A stretch of 38,071 bases of DNA from Phycisphaerales bacterium (lineage in GTDB: Bacteria > Bacteroidota > Bacteroidia > Chitinophagales > Chitinophagaceae): the NCBI GenBank assembly GCA_030053995.1, contig JASGCP010000006.1:1-38071 (forward strand), given 5' to 3'. Position 1 is the stretch's first letter; the number at the start of each line of letters is the position of its first letter. A program made the translations under genes and the position numbers. Under the pieces are notes generated by a model. The model saw only the letters and a program-made list of their open reading frames with translations, was not told the DNA's origin and ran no database searches. This document shows, piece after piece, positions 1 to 9,025 of this stretch.

Positions 1-66
1 AAATATAATGCAGTAAATTCGCCAAAATGTTGCATTAAAAACTTGTTTGTACCAATATATTATATT

Positions 67-420
67 ATGAGTAAGAAAGACCTGACTATTCGCCGTGCAC
101 AAGAAATAGTGGATGCATGGATAAAAAAATATGGCGTTCGTTATTTTAATGAACTAACAAATTTAGGTATGCTTATAGAAGAAGTAGGCGAGCTATCTCG
201 TATTATTGTACGAAAATATGGTGAGCAATCGTCTAAAAAATCAGATAAAAGCTACGACCTCGGTGAAGAAATGTCCGATATTTTATTTGTGCTCATTTGT
301 TTAGCAAATCAAACTGGGGTTGATCTAACGAAGTCTTTCGAAAATAATTTATCTAAAAAAACAAAAAGAGATAAACAAAGGCATAAACAAAATAGTAAAT
401 TGTTAAAAAATAATCACTGA
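67..420 (+). CDS. MazG-like nucleotide pyrophosphohydrolase
   Basis: The 117-residue product is a single-domain MazG-like protein. It carries the EEVGEL motif and, after a short linker, DLGEEMSDILF, the paired acidic helices that bind Mg2+ in all-alpha NTP pyrophosphatases. The family hydrolyses (d)NTPs to monophosphates plus pyrophosphate; the substrate cannot be told from sequence. The tail is Lys/Asn rich and looks disordered. I prefer the ATG at 67 over an in-frame TTG at 43, because the family starts just before the helix that holds RRAQEIVDAWI. A thioesterase gene follows after 21 nt on the same strand and may be co-transcribed. The family call is firm, the physiological role is not. 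Confidence 0.85.
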   Translation: MSKKDLTIRRAQEIVDAWIKKYGVRYFNELTNLGMLIEEVGELSRIIVRKYGEQSSKKSDKSYDLGEEMSDILFVLICLANQTGVDLTKSFENNLSKKTKRDKQRHKQNSKLLKNNH

Positions 421-441
421 TATAGTTATCCAATTTTATAT

Positions 442-903
442 ATGCCTAGAACGACTATTAATTTACCCGAGCAATTTCCATTTAGTACAGTCTATACGGT
501 TTTAGTTACCGATTTAAACTATGGCAATCATGTTGGCAATGATCGATATTTAGGCATTATACATGAAGCCCGATGTAGATACTATCATTGGTTAGGATAT
601 GAAGAAAGTAACTTTGGGGGCACGGGTATTGTATTGTTTGTTGCTTCGGTTAGTATTGAATATAAAAAAGAGCTAAAATACCCTGATATTGTTTCGATAT
701 CAGCAATCTCTGTAAATCATCGCGAACACAGTTTTGACATGAAGTATCTTATTGAAAAAGAGGAGGATGGAAAAAAAGTTATCGTTGCCCGAGTAGAGCA
801 AAGTTTAGTATCGGTTGATAAGGCGACCAAAAAGATAACACAACTGCCCATAGCCACTATAGAACATATTAAAACAAAACAAGGTCAGCTACCTAATAAG
901 TAA
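442..903 (+). CDS. Acyl-CoA thioesterase, hotdog fold (4HBT/YbgC type)
   Basis: A 153-residue hotdog-fold thioesterase. The signature is VTDLNYGNHVGNDRYL near residues 22-37, where the Asp at about 24 is the expected catalytic residue and the segment leads into the long central helix (HEARCRYYHWLG). Members hydrolyse acyl-CoA thioesters in the cytoplasm; chain length preference cannot be read from sequence. The gene sits 21 nt after the MazG-like gene, and its stop overlaps the 3' end of the convergent feoA by 11 nt. Similar stand-alone thioesterases are common in Bacteroidota. Confidence 0.85.
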   Translation: MPRTTINLPEQFPFSTVYTVLVTDLNYGNHVGNDRYLGIIHEARCRYYHWLGYEESNFGGTGIVLFVASVSIEYKKELKYPDIVSISAISVNHREHSFDMKYLIEKEEDGKKVIVARVEQSLVSVDKATKKITQLPIATIEHIKTKQGQLPNK

Positions 904-1141
904 TTGAATTGTTTAATCCTTCTACTACAATATTTTCTGCTTCATTGAGTCTGAGACTTAGTAAATAGCCACTTACTTTAATACAAATAGGATCACCCAA
1001 GGGGGCTATTTTTTCGAGCGTAATGATTTCACCAGGCATGCACCCCAGTTCCATTAACTTAACAGATAAGGTATTATTGCTACCTATATCTAAAATTTTA
1101 ACTCTTGAGCCCGCCGGAATTTCACTAAGTAACTTTTTCAA
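893..1141 (-). CDS. feoA: FeoA-domain protein
   Basis: An 82-residue SH3-like FeoA domain protein: an N-terminal segment (IPAGSRVKILDI), the central LMELGCMPGEIITL motif typical of FeoA/DtxR C-terminal domains, then LGDPICIKVSGYLLSLR and an acidic end. FeoA proteins act at the cytoplasmic face of the FeoB ferrous iron transporter. No FeoB gene is adjacent, which is unusual because the two are normally neighbours or fused. The 3' end overlaps the thioesterase gene by 11 nt in convergent orientation. It lies downstream of the LolA-like gene on the same strand with a 105 nt gap, so read-through transcription is possible. Confidence 0.85.
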   Translation of the reverse strand: MKKLLSEIPAGSRVKILDIGSNNTLSVKLMELGCMPGEIITLEKIAPLGDPICIKVSGYLLSLRLNEAENIVVEGLNNSITY

Positions 1142-1246
1142 TATTGTAAAGACTGTGGTAAAATAGATGAAGGTCGATGATAGAAAATATACATAAAAAA
1201 AATGACTGCTACATTAATTTTATCCTATCAAATAAAATAGATGTTA

Positions 1247-2098
1247 TTAACCATCATTGCCATCACCAACATAGCCACCATTGCCGGGATCTTGATTATT
1301 GTTATCTTGAGGTGGTGCGTACTGTTGTTGCTGTTGCTGCAATTCGTCTTCTGTTGGTGGCACTACTTTAAAAATACTTTCATCGATGGGTACATTAACA
1401 GAAATTTTGTCAAAATGAATATTACCAAATCCTACTTGATTAATATTGTAAGGGAACATAACCCCGTCTGAAAGCCTGAAATCTGAATATGAATTTTCAG
1501 TTACAACATCTTTACCATCAACCTTTTGTTTTGTAAATTCTTTCACAGTTAAATAAGATGTTGTGTCTATATAATATGCTTTTTCTAGATCACCGGTACT
1601 TTTACTTTTAACTTTATAACAAACTTGATTGTTTATAGTTTGTACGCCTAAAAATTCTAGTTTTACTTTATTTTCTGGGTAGCCAAAAAAATCATCATGT
1701 AAATTTAATTCGTCTTGCGATTTTTCAACGGCATCAGCTGATGCCGGTTGCGGATTTGTTTGGCCTTGGAAAGGCATATACGACCATCCTTCTGTTTTAG
1801 TCATAATTTGATACCCTGTTTTACCATTAAAAGTAACTTCTAATTTGAATGCCTTGTCTTGTAATCGATATAAACTTAAAGGAATGGTTTGCGTTTTTTT
1901 ATCTACGGTAACGGTTACAGAACCAGTCATAACAACACTATTGAGGTTTTTTAGATTAGTGAGCCCTCCCATGGCGGTATTATGCCTTTCTACAATTTGT
2001 TCTATTAGCGGTTGATTTGTTTGATTGCTACTAAAAGGAGCCGTAGCTGCCACAAAAACTACAGAAATAATAGTAAGTATTGCCCATTTGAATTTCAT
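1247..2098 (-). CDS. LolA-like periplasmic lipoprotein-sorting family protein
   Basis: A 283-residue exported protein. Residues 1-20 form a signal peptide (MKFKWAILTIISVVFVAATA). The body has the pattern of Bacteroidota LolA-like outer-membrane lipoprotein-sorting proteins: an early helix with IVERHNTAMGGLTNLKNLNSV, then beta strands including GKTGYQIMTKTEGWSYMPF, YYIDTTSYLTVKEF and DFRLSDGVMFPYNI. The C-terminal ~35 residues are low complexity, with a run of six Gln followed by Pro/Asn/Gly/Asp-rich sequence. Such proteins bind lipids or lipoproteins in the periplasm; the cargo is unknown. A promoter box lies at 2135-2142. It is probably not the housekeeping LolA, because the lineage usually has several paralogs. 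Confidence 0.75.
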   Translation of the reverse strand: MKFKWAILTIISVVFVAATAPFSSNQTNQPLIEQIVERHNTAMGGLTNLKNLNSVVMTGSVTVTVDKKTQTIPLSLYRLQDKAFKLEVTFNGKTGYQIMTKTEGWSYMPFQGQTNPQPASADAVEKSQDELNLHDDFFGYPENKVKLEFLGVQTINNQVCYKVKSKSTGDLEKAYYIDTTSYLTVKEFTKQKVDGKDVVTENSYSDFRLSDGVMFPYNINQVGFGNIHFDKISVNVPIDESIFKVVPPTEDELQQQQQQYAPPQDNNNQDPGNGGYVGDGNDG

Positions 2099-2134
2099 AA
2101 TAGATTATATTATTTATTTTTATATGTTTGCAAT

Positions 2135-2142
2135 CAAAGGTA
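2135..2142 (-). promoter_or_regulatory. Bacteroidota -7 box for the LolA-like gene
   Basis: On the minus strand the sequence reads TACCTTTG, an exact match to TAnnTTTG, with TTTC 20 nt upstream (2163-2166) as a -33 candidate. It lies 36 nt before the start codon at 2098. Confidence 0.6.
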
Positions 2143-2277
2143 CTCTTTTTATTTTATCAATAGAAATTATTGCTTGGTGGATGTTGTAGAAAATAGTTTG
2201 GTTTTTATAATAATAACAGATAGCTAATCTAACCAAACTATTGGATTCAGTAAAAAATGTGTGTTTAAATTTATGGT

Positions 2278-2820
2278 ATGCAAAAATTGTCGATGAGTGC
2301 GTTAGAAAGAAAATCAATCAATGACTTCCAAAATGCTGATAAACAGCCCATTATTCTTATTTTGGATAATGTAAGAAGTATGAATAATGTTGGCAGTATT
2401 TTTAGAACGGCTGATGCATTCTTAATAGAAGCAATTTATTTGTGTGGTTTAACACCTTGTCCGCCTCATCGCGATATTCATAAAACTGCATTAGGTTCAA
2501 CCGAAAGTGTTTGCTGGTATTATTTTAAGGATATTCAAACGGCGTTAGATGATTTAGGACAAAAAAAATATGCCATTTATGCGGTTGAACAGGTTGCTGG
2601 GAGTACTTATTTGCAGGATTTTAAAGTACCCGATGATCCCATAGCCCTGATTATTGGTAATGAGGTTGATGGCGTGCAAGATACAGTACTTTCAAGGATC
2701 GATCGAGCCATTGAAGTTCCTCAATTTGGTACAAAACATTCCTTAAATATTACGGTTGCCACCGGTATTGTGCTTTGGCAGTGTACACAACAATATCTAA
2801 CAAAACGACCTACTATATGA
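2278..2820 (+). CDS. TrmH/SpoU-family RNA 2'-O-methyltransferase
   Basis: A 180-residue SPOUT methyltransferase. The three SpoU motifs are visible: motif 1, NVRSMNNVGSIFRTADAF (residues 31-48, with the conserved Asn36 and Arg43); motif 2, IALIIGNEVDGV (122-133); motif 3, VPQFGTKHSLNITVATGI (147-164), which forms the knot that binds S-adenosylmethionine. It methylates a ribose 2'-OH in tRNA or rRNA; the target cannot be decided from sequence. The length fits the short TrmH-like class without an N-terminal substrate-binding domain. The stop codon overlaps the ATG of the next gene (ATGA), indicating translational coupling with ruvX. Confidence 0.85.
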   Translation: MQKLSMSALERKSINDFQNADKQPIILILDNVRSMNNVGSIFRTADAFLIEAIYLCGLTPCPPHRDIHKTALGSTESVCWYYFKDIQTALDDLGQKKYAIYAVEQVAGSTYLQDFKVPDDPIALIIGNEVDGVQDTVLSRIDRAIEVPQFGTKHSLNITVATGIVLWQCTQQYLTKRPTI

Positions 2821-3248
2821 GCAGTCCAATTGGTAGGATTATTTGCTTAGACTACGGAAAAAAAAGAACAGGGGTTGCAGTTACTGATTCTTTACAGATA
2901 ATCGCCGTTCCTTTGGAAACAGTTGATACCGTAAAACTATTGCCGTTTTTAATTAACTATGTACAGAAAGAACGGGTGGTCTTATTAATTATTGGGTTTC
3001 CTTTAAATATAGATCATACACCTACACATGCAACAGCATTGGTAGAGCAATTTATTAAACTACTTAATAAAAAACTACCTAGTTTACCGGTTAAAAAACT
3101 GGATGAGTCTTTCTCATCAAAAAATGCTAGTAAGGCGTTAGTTGAGATGGGGGCAAAAAAGAAATCTCGTCAAAAAAAAGGTAATATTGATTTGATCGCA
3201 GCTACTATGTTATTGCAAGATTATTTGCTCAATCGAACTGAAGAGTAG
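2817..3248 (+). CDS. ruvX: Putative pre-16S rRNA nuclease / Holliday junction resolvase YqgF (RuvX)
   Basis: A 143-residue RNase H-like YqgF protein. The first strand holds RIICLDYGKKRTGVAVTD with catalytic Asp12. Further family landmarks are LIIGFPLNID, DESFSSKNA (normally DERFTT-like) and the C-terminal NIDLIAATMLLQDYL with the last acidic residue. In E. coli the ortholog processes the 5' end of 16S rRNA, and it was also proposed to be a Holliday junction resolvase. I chose the ATG at 2817 because it overlaps the upstream TGA; a TTG at 2775 would add 14 residues that do not fit the family. Confidence 0.85.
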   Translation: MSSPIGRIICLDYGKKRTGVAVTDSLQIIAVPLETVDTVKLLPFLINYVQKERVVLLIIGFPLNIDHTPTHATALVEQFIKLLNKKLPSLPVKKLDESFSSKNASKALVEMGAKKKSRQKKGNIDLIAATMLLQDYLLNRTEE

Positions 3249-3251
3249 TTT

Positions 3252-3428
3252 GCTCTATGACGGAATGAGTGGGCTTATGAGTGGGTAAGTTAGTTACATT
3301 TTATATTTGATTACCGTTGAGGATATAGGCAAAAAGCCCTCAAATGAAGGGCGTTCCGAATATATTCTCAATCGTGTAATCAATATGAAATTGAGATAAG
3401 CTACCCACCCTTTTTGTCATAGAACCAT
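3252..3428. repeat. Palindromic intergenic repeat, copy A
   Basis: Two long inverted arms flank a ~32 nt core. The left arm starts GCTCTATGACGG near 3252 and runs through TTTGATTACCGTTGAGGATATA (broken here: TTTGATTACC, then GTTGAGGATATA) to about 3328. The right arm, read on the minus strand from about 3425, starts GTTCTATGACAAAAAGGGTG and runs through TCAATTTCATATTGATTAC to GATTGAGAATATA. The core has GCCCTcaaatgaAGGGC. The right arm matches the start of copies at 14326 and 31986. The whole could fold into a hairpin with arms of about 65-75 nt. Confidence 0.75.
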
Positions 3429-3450
3429 GCAATTTAGAACTATTAATCAT

Positions 3451-3493
3451 CAACTATTAAACATTAATTAGTGTCCTTTTTCGTCATAGAGCC
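3451..3493 (-). repeat. Repeat end-copy near dnaK
   Basis: Read on the minus strand from 3493 it begins GGCTCTATGACGAAAAAGGA, the same end sequence as the copies at 31984 and 37994. The adjoining TTAAACATTAATTA (3457-3470) recurs at 14690-14703 next to another end-copy, so the two share more than the terminal motif. Confidence 0.65.
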
Positions 3494-3526
3494 AAATATG
3501 CTATCTTGTTTATACTGACAATTAAT

Positions 3527-3560
3527 GACAAAATGCACGCCAATAGGCTGACATTTTGTC
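3527..3560. promoter_or_regulatory. Inverted repeat upstream of dnaK, possible heat-shock operator
   Basis: GACAAAATG (3527-3535) and CATTTTGTC (3552-3560) are perfect 9-nt inverted repeats separated by 16 nt. The right half is itself near-palindromic (GACATTTTGTC). The element lies 107 nt before the dnaK ATG. No CIRCE element (TTAGCACTC-N9-GAGTGCTAA) and no convincing TAnnTTTG box is present here, so dnaK may be controlled through this site. That role is inferred from position only. Confidence 0.4.
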
Positions 3561-3666
3561 GCACTAAAGCGATAAACGCCTAAAAAATGACACTATTTAA
3601 TAATTTTAGCTTGATTAATATCATGGGAATTAATATTGATAGGTGCAAAACAAAATCTTAAAAAAT

Positions 3667-5583
3667 ATGGAAAAAATTATTGGGATCGACTTGGGTACAA
3701 CAAATAGTTGCGTATCCGTTATGGAAGGTAATGAACCTATTGTTATAGCAAACGATGAAGGTAGAAGAACAACGCCTTCAATAATTGGGTTCTTAAAAAA
3801 TGGTGAACGAAAGGTAGGGGACCCTGCAAAAAGACAAGCAATCACCAATCCTGTGAATACCATCATGAGCGTTAAGCGATTTATGGGACGACAGTATAAT
3901 GAGGTTACCGAAGAAATTAGCCACTGGAGTTACAAAGTAGTTAAAGGTGATAATAATACTGTCCGCGTTGATATCGATGGCAGACCTTACACGCCACAAG
4001 AAATATCAGCAATGGTATTGCAAAAAATGAAAAAAACAGCCGAAGATTATTTAGGTCAGACAGTAACCGAAGCGGTTATAACTGTTCCAGCTTATTTTAA
4101 TGACGCACAAAGACAAGCTACTAAAGAAGCGGGAGAAATTGCAGGACTTAATGTTAGAAGAATCGTTAATGAACCAACAGCGGCAGCGTTAGCTTATGGA
4201 CTTGATAAAAAACATAAGGATCAGAAAATTGCCGTTTTTGATTTAGGTGGCGGTACTTTTGATATTTCTGTATTAGACCTCGGCGACGGCGTATTTGAAG
4301 TAAAATCAACTAATGGCGATACGCACTTAGGCGGTGATGATTTCGATAAAGTGATCATGGATTATTTAGCAGATGAGTTTAAAAAAGATGAAAATATTGA
4401 TCTCAAGAAGGATCCAATGGCACTGCAACGCCTTAAAGAAGCATCTGAAAAAGCTAAAGTTGAATTGAGCTCATCAACAGAAACAGAAATCAATTTACCC
4501 TATATTACGGCTGTTGACGGGGTTCCAAAACACCTTGTAAAGAAACTCACACGCTCTAAATTTGAACAATTAAGCGACAAGCTATTTGAGCGATGTTTAA
4601 AACCTTGTGAATTAGCACTTAAGGATGCGAATTATTCCGTTTCACAAATTGATGAAGTAATCCTCGTAGGTGGTTCAACTCGTATTCCTAAAGTACAAGA
4701 GATCGTAGAAAAGTTCTTTAACAAGAAACCCAATCGTAGCGTTAACCCTGATGAAGTAGTTGCTATTGGTGCTGCTATACAAGGGGCGGTTTTAACTGGC
4801 GAAGTGAAAGATGTATTATTGTTAGATGTTACGCCTCTGAGCTTAGGTATTGAAACCTTAGGCGGTGTTATGACAACAATGATTCCGAGCAACACAACAA
4901 TTCCTACAAAAAAATCAGAAATTTATTCAACGGCGAGTGATAATCAGCCAGGTGTTCAGATTCATGTTTTACAAGGTGAACGAGCAATGGCAAAGCAAAA
5001 CAAAAGTTTAGGTATATTTAATCTTGATGGTATTCCACCAGCACCAAGAGGTGTCCCACAAATTGAAGTTACCTTTGATATTGACGCCAACGGCATTCTT
5101 CATGTTTACGCAAAAGATAAAGGAACGGGCAAAGAACAAAAGATAAGAATTGAAGCTGGTAGCGGTCTTAGCAAGGAAGAAGTAGAAAAAATGAAGGCTG
5201 ATGCTAAAGCTAATGAGGCATCTGATAAAGTAGAAAAGGAAAAAATAGATAAATTGAATTTAGCAGATAGTACCATATTTCAAACAGAAAAACAAATAAA
5301 GGAATTTGGTGATAAACTGTCAGCTGATCATAAGAGTAAAATAGAGGCTGAACTTACCAATCTGAAGGTTGCACATAAAAATCAAGACATTCCTAGCATC
5401 GAAGTTGCTCTAAAATCATTAAATGAAGTATGGACAGAAGCGGGTGCCGACCTTTATAGTGCAGCACAACAAGGTGGTAACCCTCCTGGTGGTAATCAGC
5501 AAGCAGGTGGCGGTGCTTCGCAAAATCAGACACAGGACAATGCCCAAAATGTTACGGATGCAGATTTTGAAGAAATAAAGTAA
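3667..5583 (+). CDS. dnaK: Molecular chaperone DnaK (Hsp70)
   Basis: A 638-residue full-length Hsp70. The N-terminal ATPase domain begins [16 protein letters not shown] (phosphate 1) and contains [28 protein letters not shown] and [11 protein letters not shown]. The substrate-binding domain starts after [17 protein letters not shown], and the protein ends with a Gly/Gln/Asn-rich linker and the conserved DADFEEIK tail. DnaK folds and disaggregates proteins with DnaJ and GrpE; neither partner is nearby. The ATG at 67 nt into the local reading frame (3667) is preferred to an upstream GTG at 3643, because [10 protein letters not shown] is the family N terminus. The upstream region holds an inverted repeat at 3527-3560. 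Confidence 0.98.
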   Translation: MEKIIGIDLGTTNSCVSVMEGNEPIVIANDEGRRTTPSIIGFLKNGERKVGDPAKRQAITNPVNTIMSVKRFMGRQYNEVTEEISHWSYKVVKGDNNTVRVDIDGRPYTPQEISAMVLQKMKKTAEDYLGQTVTEAVITVPAYFNDAQRQATKEAGEIAGLNVRRIVNEPTAAALAYGLDKKHKDQKIAVFDLGGGTFDISVLDLGDGVFEVKSTNGDTHLGGDDFDKVIMDYLADEFKKDENIDLKKDPMALQRLKEASEKAKVELSSSTETEINLPYITAVDGVPKHLVKKLTRSKFEQLSDKLFERCLKPCELALKDANYSVSQIDEVILVGGSTRIPKVQEIVEKFFNKKPNRSVNPDEVVAIGAAIQGAVLTGEVKDVLLLDVTPLSLGIETLGGVMTTMIPSNTTIPTKKSEIYSTASDNQPGVQIHVLQGERAMAKQNKSLGIFNLDGIPPAPRGVPQIEVTFDIDANGILHVYAKDKGTGKEQKIRIEAGSGLSKEEVEKMKADAKANEASDKVEKEKIDKLNLADSTIFQTEKQIKEFGDKLSADHKSKIEAELTNLKVAHKNQDIPSIEVALKSLNEVWTEAGADLYSAAQQGGNPPGGNQQAGGGASQNQTQDNAQNVTDADFEEIK

Positions 5584-5951
5584 AATTGGTTCTGTAAAGA
5601 CAATGCATACATTTTATATACGATAATTGGGGCTATTTATAAACCCTGCTGGGATATGAAAACCCGGCAGGGACATATAAAGATTAAAAAAACATTAGCA
5701 AATTATTGCACTATTAAATGAAGTTATTTTTTATAGATTTTTGACACCTTTTAAAAGCCGTTTTACACACTTTCATGGACAGTATCAAATAACCTTATAA
5801 AACTTTAAATGGTCGTTTGGAAAAGCAACTTTTTAGCCCATAATTTATGAGTATATTTAAGCACTCTTTTTTACTTTAAAATTTAGATTTTACAGGCTTA
5901 CTCCCCACAAAATAAACTTGACCCAGTAAAACTTATACACTGAAGCATATC
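5584..5951. other. Convergent intergenic region between dnaK and glpD
   Basis: This 368 nt stretch lies between two genes that converge. Apart from the GC-rich hairpin at 5644-5672 I see no gene, promoter or repeat copy in it. Confidence 0.5.
5644..5672. terminator. GC-rich hairpin after dnaK
   Basis: CCCTGCTGGG (5644-5653) pairs with CCCGGCAGGG (5663-5672) through ten pairs, one of them G-U, around a 9 nt loop. It is 61 nt beyond the dnaK stop. There is no U-tract directly after it, so an intrinsic terminator is possible but not typical. Confidence 0.4.
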
Positions 5952-7469
5952 CTACCCCAGCGTATAAATCGGTAGTAAGTCCTTAATAAATTGGCATTGT
6001 TGTTGAATCCATTGATCATCCTTTTGGAGCTCTTGTGCCATAATTTTTGCGATCTTAGGAGCACACGAAAAAGCTACACGGGGATTAAGAAAGAACATGC
6101 GTGTTCTTCGAAGCAATATATCTTCAACCTGCATGGCCATTTCGTAGCGGATGGCATAATAAACATCAATTAGTTGATAATGAAAATCAGGATGAATGCG
6201 TTCTGTTAGTTCTGGATGTTGTTGCAACAAATCTTTATATTCTTTTGTATCGGCAGGGTTAATGATTAGTAAGTTATCTGTAATACATTTACTATCAGGT
6301 AGTTTACATGTAGCAATAGCTTTATCAATCACTTGCTCGGCCATAAATCGGTAGGTTGTCCATTTACCGCCTGTAATTGTAATAAAATTTGTATTAGAAA
6401 TATGAATGGTATGGTCTCTTGGTAATGCGGATGTTTTCATACCAGCATTTTTAAGTTTTACTAATGGTCGTAACCCCGCAAAAACTGCATTAACATCTGC
6501 TCGTTGAAGTACTTTAGTGGTATAATGATTAAAATGATCTAAGATAAATTGCACCTCTTTTTCCATGGCATGGGGCTCTATATCAATCGTTGGTACAGGA
6601 TTATCAGTCGTACCTAAAATGATATAATGTAGCCAAGGCACAGCAAACAAAACGCGACCGTCATTTGTTTTAGGAATAATCAAGGCAAAATCAGAAGGAA
6701 AAAAATCACGATGAACAACAAGATGGATACCTTGAGCGGGTGCAATAAAATCTTTTATGGTGTCGTCATCCATTTGCATAATTTTTTCTGCATAGACTCC
6801 TGTTGCATTAACAATAGCTTGAGCGGCTACCTCATAAGTTTGTTGATTCAACGTGTCTATAAAAGTCAACCCGTGCACTTTTCCATCTTGAGTCTTCAAA
6901 CTAACTACTTGAGCATAGTTTAATATTACTGCTCCCTGCTTGGTAGCGGTTAGTGCCATATCGACACACATACGCGTATCGTCAAATTGACCGTCATAAT
7001 ATAAAACGCCACCTTTTAAATGTTTTTGTTGTGCCGTGGGCATGAGTTCAACAACTTTTTTTTTAGAAAGCAGTTTTGTGTTACCAATACTATATTTGCC
7101 TGCTAACAATTCATATATCCAAAGTCCAAAGCCATAGAACACTTTTTGAAATAGTGTATAAACGGGCAAAATAAAAGGTTGCTTATGCGATAAATGCGGT
7201 GCGTTCTTTAGAAAAATATATCGTTCTCTCAAAGAATGTTTTACCAAACTAACATTACCTTGGGCAAGGTATCTGACTCCGCCGTGTACTAACTTAGTTG
7301 CTTTACTTGAAGTACCTTTTGCAAAATCATATTGTTCTAATAATAAAGTTTTCAGGCCTCGTGAAGCCGCATCTACTGCTGCACCGAGTCCTGTTGCACC
7401 GCCACCGATAATAATAATATCCCATTGCGAAATTTCTTTTACCTTTTTTAGCGATTCGTGTCGATTCAT
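5952..7469 (-). CDS. glpD: FAD-dependent glycerol-3-phosphate dehydrogenase
   Basis: A 505-residue aerobic glycerol-3-phosphate dehydrogenase. The Rossmann motif DIIIIGGGATGLGAAVDAA lies at residues 17-35, followed by LLEQYDFAKGTSSKATKLVHGG and VRYLAQGN, the FAD-binding signature of GlpD. Later landmarks are VNATGVYAEKI, GRVLFAVPW and ITGGKWTTYRFMAE. The enzyme oxidises sn-glycerol 3-phosphate to dihydroxyacetone phosphate and passes electrons to the quinone pool at the inner face of the membrane. The start is 11 nt after the glpK stop, so glpK-glpD form an operon for glycerol use. No GlpF facilitator is in view. Confidence 0.95.
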   Translation of the reverse strand: MNRHESLKKVKEISQWDIIIIGGGATGLGAAVDAASRGLKTLLLEQYDFAKGTSSKATKLVHGGVRYLAQGNVSLVKHSLRERYIFLKNAPHLSHKQPFILPVYTLFQKVFYGFGLWIYELLAGKYSIGNTKLLSKKKVVELMPTAQQKHLKGGVLYYDGQFDDTRMCVDMALTATKQGAVILNYAQVVSLKTQDGKVHGLTFIDTLNQQTYEVAAQAIVNATGVYAEKIMQMDDDTIKDFIAPAQGIHLVVHRDFFPSDFALIIPKTNDGRVLFAVPWLHYIILGTTDNPVPTIDIEPHAMEKEVQFILDHFNHYTTKVLQRADVNAVFAGLRPLVKLKNAGMKTSALPRDHTIHISNTNFITITGGKWTTYRFMAEQVIDKAIATCKLPDSKCITDNLLIINPADTKEYKDLLQQHPELTERIHPDFHYQLIDVYYAIRYEMAMQVEDILLRRTRMFFLNPRVAFSCAPKIAKIMAQELQKDDQWIQQQCQFIKDLLPIYTLG

Positions 7470-7480
7470 AGAAATAAGAA

Positions 7481-8974
7481 TTAATAATTAGCCCAAAATA
7501 TTGTAGTATCAACGGCTCGCCTCCATCCGTGTAAAAAAGATTTGCGGACTTCTGTGTCCATCATAGGAATATAACAATTTTCAACCACCCATGTATTTTT
7601 AATAGCATCAATATTTTCCCAGTACCCTACGGCGAGTCCAGCAAGATAAGCGGCACCCAAAGCGGTGGTTTCAATTACACGCGGTTTGATAACCTGCGTT
7701 TCCATGACATCCGCTTGAAATTGCATCAGTAAATTATTCACACAAGCACCGCCGTCAACACGAAGCGAATCGATAGCAATACCAGCATCATGTTTCATAC
7801 TGTTCAGCAAGTCATTTGTTTGAAAGCAAATACTTTCTAAAGCGGCACGAGCAATATGAGCCATACTACTACCTCTTGTTAGTCCAACGATTGTCCCGCG
7901 TGCTGATTGATTCCAATAAGGAGCCCCCAATCCTGCAAAAGCGGGAACTATGTAAACACCATCAGATGTAGATACTTGTCGTGCCAATTGTTCCACTTCT
8001 TCAGAAGTAGTAATTCCTTTCAGTCCGTCTCTTAGCCATTGTACTACGGCACCACCAATAAACACACTACCTTCGAGGGCGTAATGAACAGTTTCACCAA
8101 TTTTCCATGCAACCGTAGTAATCAGATGATTATTAGATATGATTGGTTTTTCACCAACATTCATCAGCATAAAACAGCCGGTACCGTATGTGTTTTTTGT
8201 CATCCCTTTATCAATACACAGTTGCCCAAATAATGCAGCTTGTTGATCACCGATAATACTTGCTATTTTAATATTATTTAATGCTATCAATCCTTCTGTT
8301 ACCCCCAACAGTTCACTCGAAGAACAAACTTCGGGCAGGAGTGAAGATGGGATATCAAATAGTTGTAAGAGTTCAGTATCCCAACTTAAAGTATGGATGT
8401 TAAACAACATAGTACGAGACGCATTACTAACATCAGTAACATGTTTTTTCCCTTTTGTAAGATTCCAAACCAACCAAGAATCGATGGTACCAAAACAAAG
8501 TTCACCTTTTTGAGCTCTTTCGCGTGCATGGGGGATCACATCGAGCAACCATTTCAGTTTAGTAGCGGAGAAATAAGCGTCCACAACCAATCCTGTTTTT
8601 TCCTTAATCATTCTATCGAGTCCTTGTAGCTTCAACTCATCGCAAAAATGAGCCATGCGTTTATCCTGCCAAACAATAGCATTATAAATAGGTTTACCGG
8701 TTATACGATCCCAAACAACCGTAGTTTCTCGTTGATTGGTAATACCGATACAAGCCACCTGTTCAGCCTTATAGCCTGCTTTTTGTAGTGCTTCAGTTGC
8801 TACCAGCAATTGCGAGTTCCATATTTCTTGGGGGTCGTGTTCTACGAATCCTGGTTGCGGAAAATGCTGTTTAATCTCGCGTTGTGCTTTTGCAAGTATT
8901 CTTCCTTCCTCGTTAAAAACAATTGCTCGACTACTCGTAGTACCCTGATCAAAAGCTAATACCACCGGTTTCAT
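7481..8974 (-). CDS. glpK: Glycerol kinase
   Basis: A 497-residue FGGY kinase of the usual GlpK length. It begins [20 protein letters not shown] (ATP-binding phosphate 1), continues with [25 protein letters not shown] and [10 protein letters not shown], and has the second ATPase half with [23 protein letters not shown] and [11 protein letters not shown]. It phosphorylates glycerol to sn-glycerol 3-phosphate with ATP in the cytoplasm, feeding GlpD encoded 11 nt downstream. I find no clear TAnnTTTG box in the 51 nt between it and the secDF stop, so it may be transcribed from a weaker promoter or by read-through from secDF, which lies upstream on the same strand. Confidence 0.96.
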   Translation of the reverse strand: MKPVVLAFDQGTTSSRAIVFNEEGRILAKAQREIKQHFPQPGFVEHDPQEIWNSQLLVATEALQKAGYKAEQVACIGITNQRETTVVWDRITGKPIYNAIVWQDKRMAHFCDELKLQGLDRMIKEKTGLVVDAYFSATKLKWLLDVIPHARERAQKGELCFGTIDSWLVWNLTKGKKHVTDVSNASRTMLFNIHTLSWDTELLQLFDIPSSLLPEVCSSSELLGVTEGLIALNNIKIASIIGDQQAALFGQLCIDKGMTKNTYGTGCFMLMNVGEKPIISNNHLITTVAWKIGETVHYALEGSVFIGGAVVQWLRDGLKGITTSEEVEQLARQVSTSDGVYIVPAFAGLGAPYWNQSARGTIVGLTRGSSMAHIARAALESICFQTNDLLNSMKHDAGIAIDSLRVDGGACVNNLLMQFQADVMETQVIKPRVIETTALGAAYLAGLAVGYWENIDAIKNTWVVENCYIPMMDTEVRKSFLHGWRRAVDTTIFWANY

Positions 8975-9025
8975 ATACTTACACTATTTTACATTTATAA
9001 TGACTAGCATCCATAGTCAAGAGCC

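Noticed and set aside
1-37. 7-nt inverted repeat TAATGCA/TGCATTA at the window start
   Set aside because: Too short and too AT-rich, with an 18-nt loop, to support a regulatory role.
1177-1471. Two overlapping plus-strand frames
   Set aside because: They run through the 3' end of the LolA-like gene in antisense and share its low-complexity Gln/Asn codons, which read as hydrophobic and His-rich runs.
4632-4895. Antisense frame in dnaK
   Set aside because: Shadow of a highly conserved coding region. No start context or promoter.
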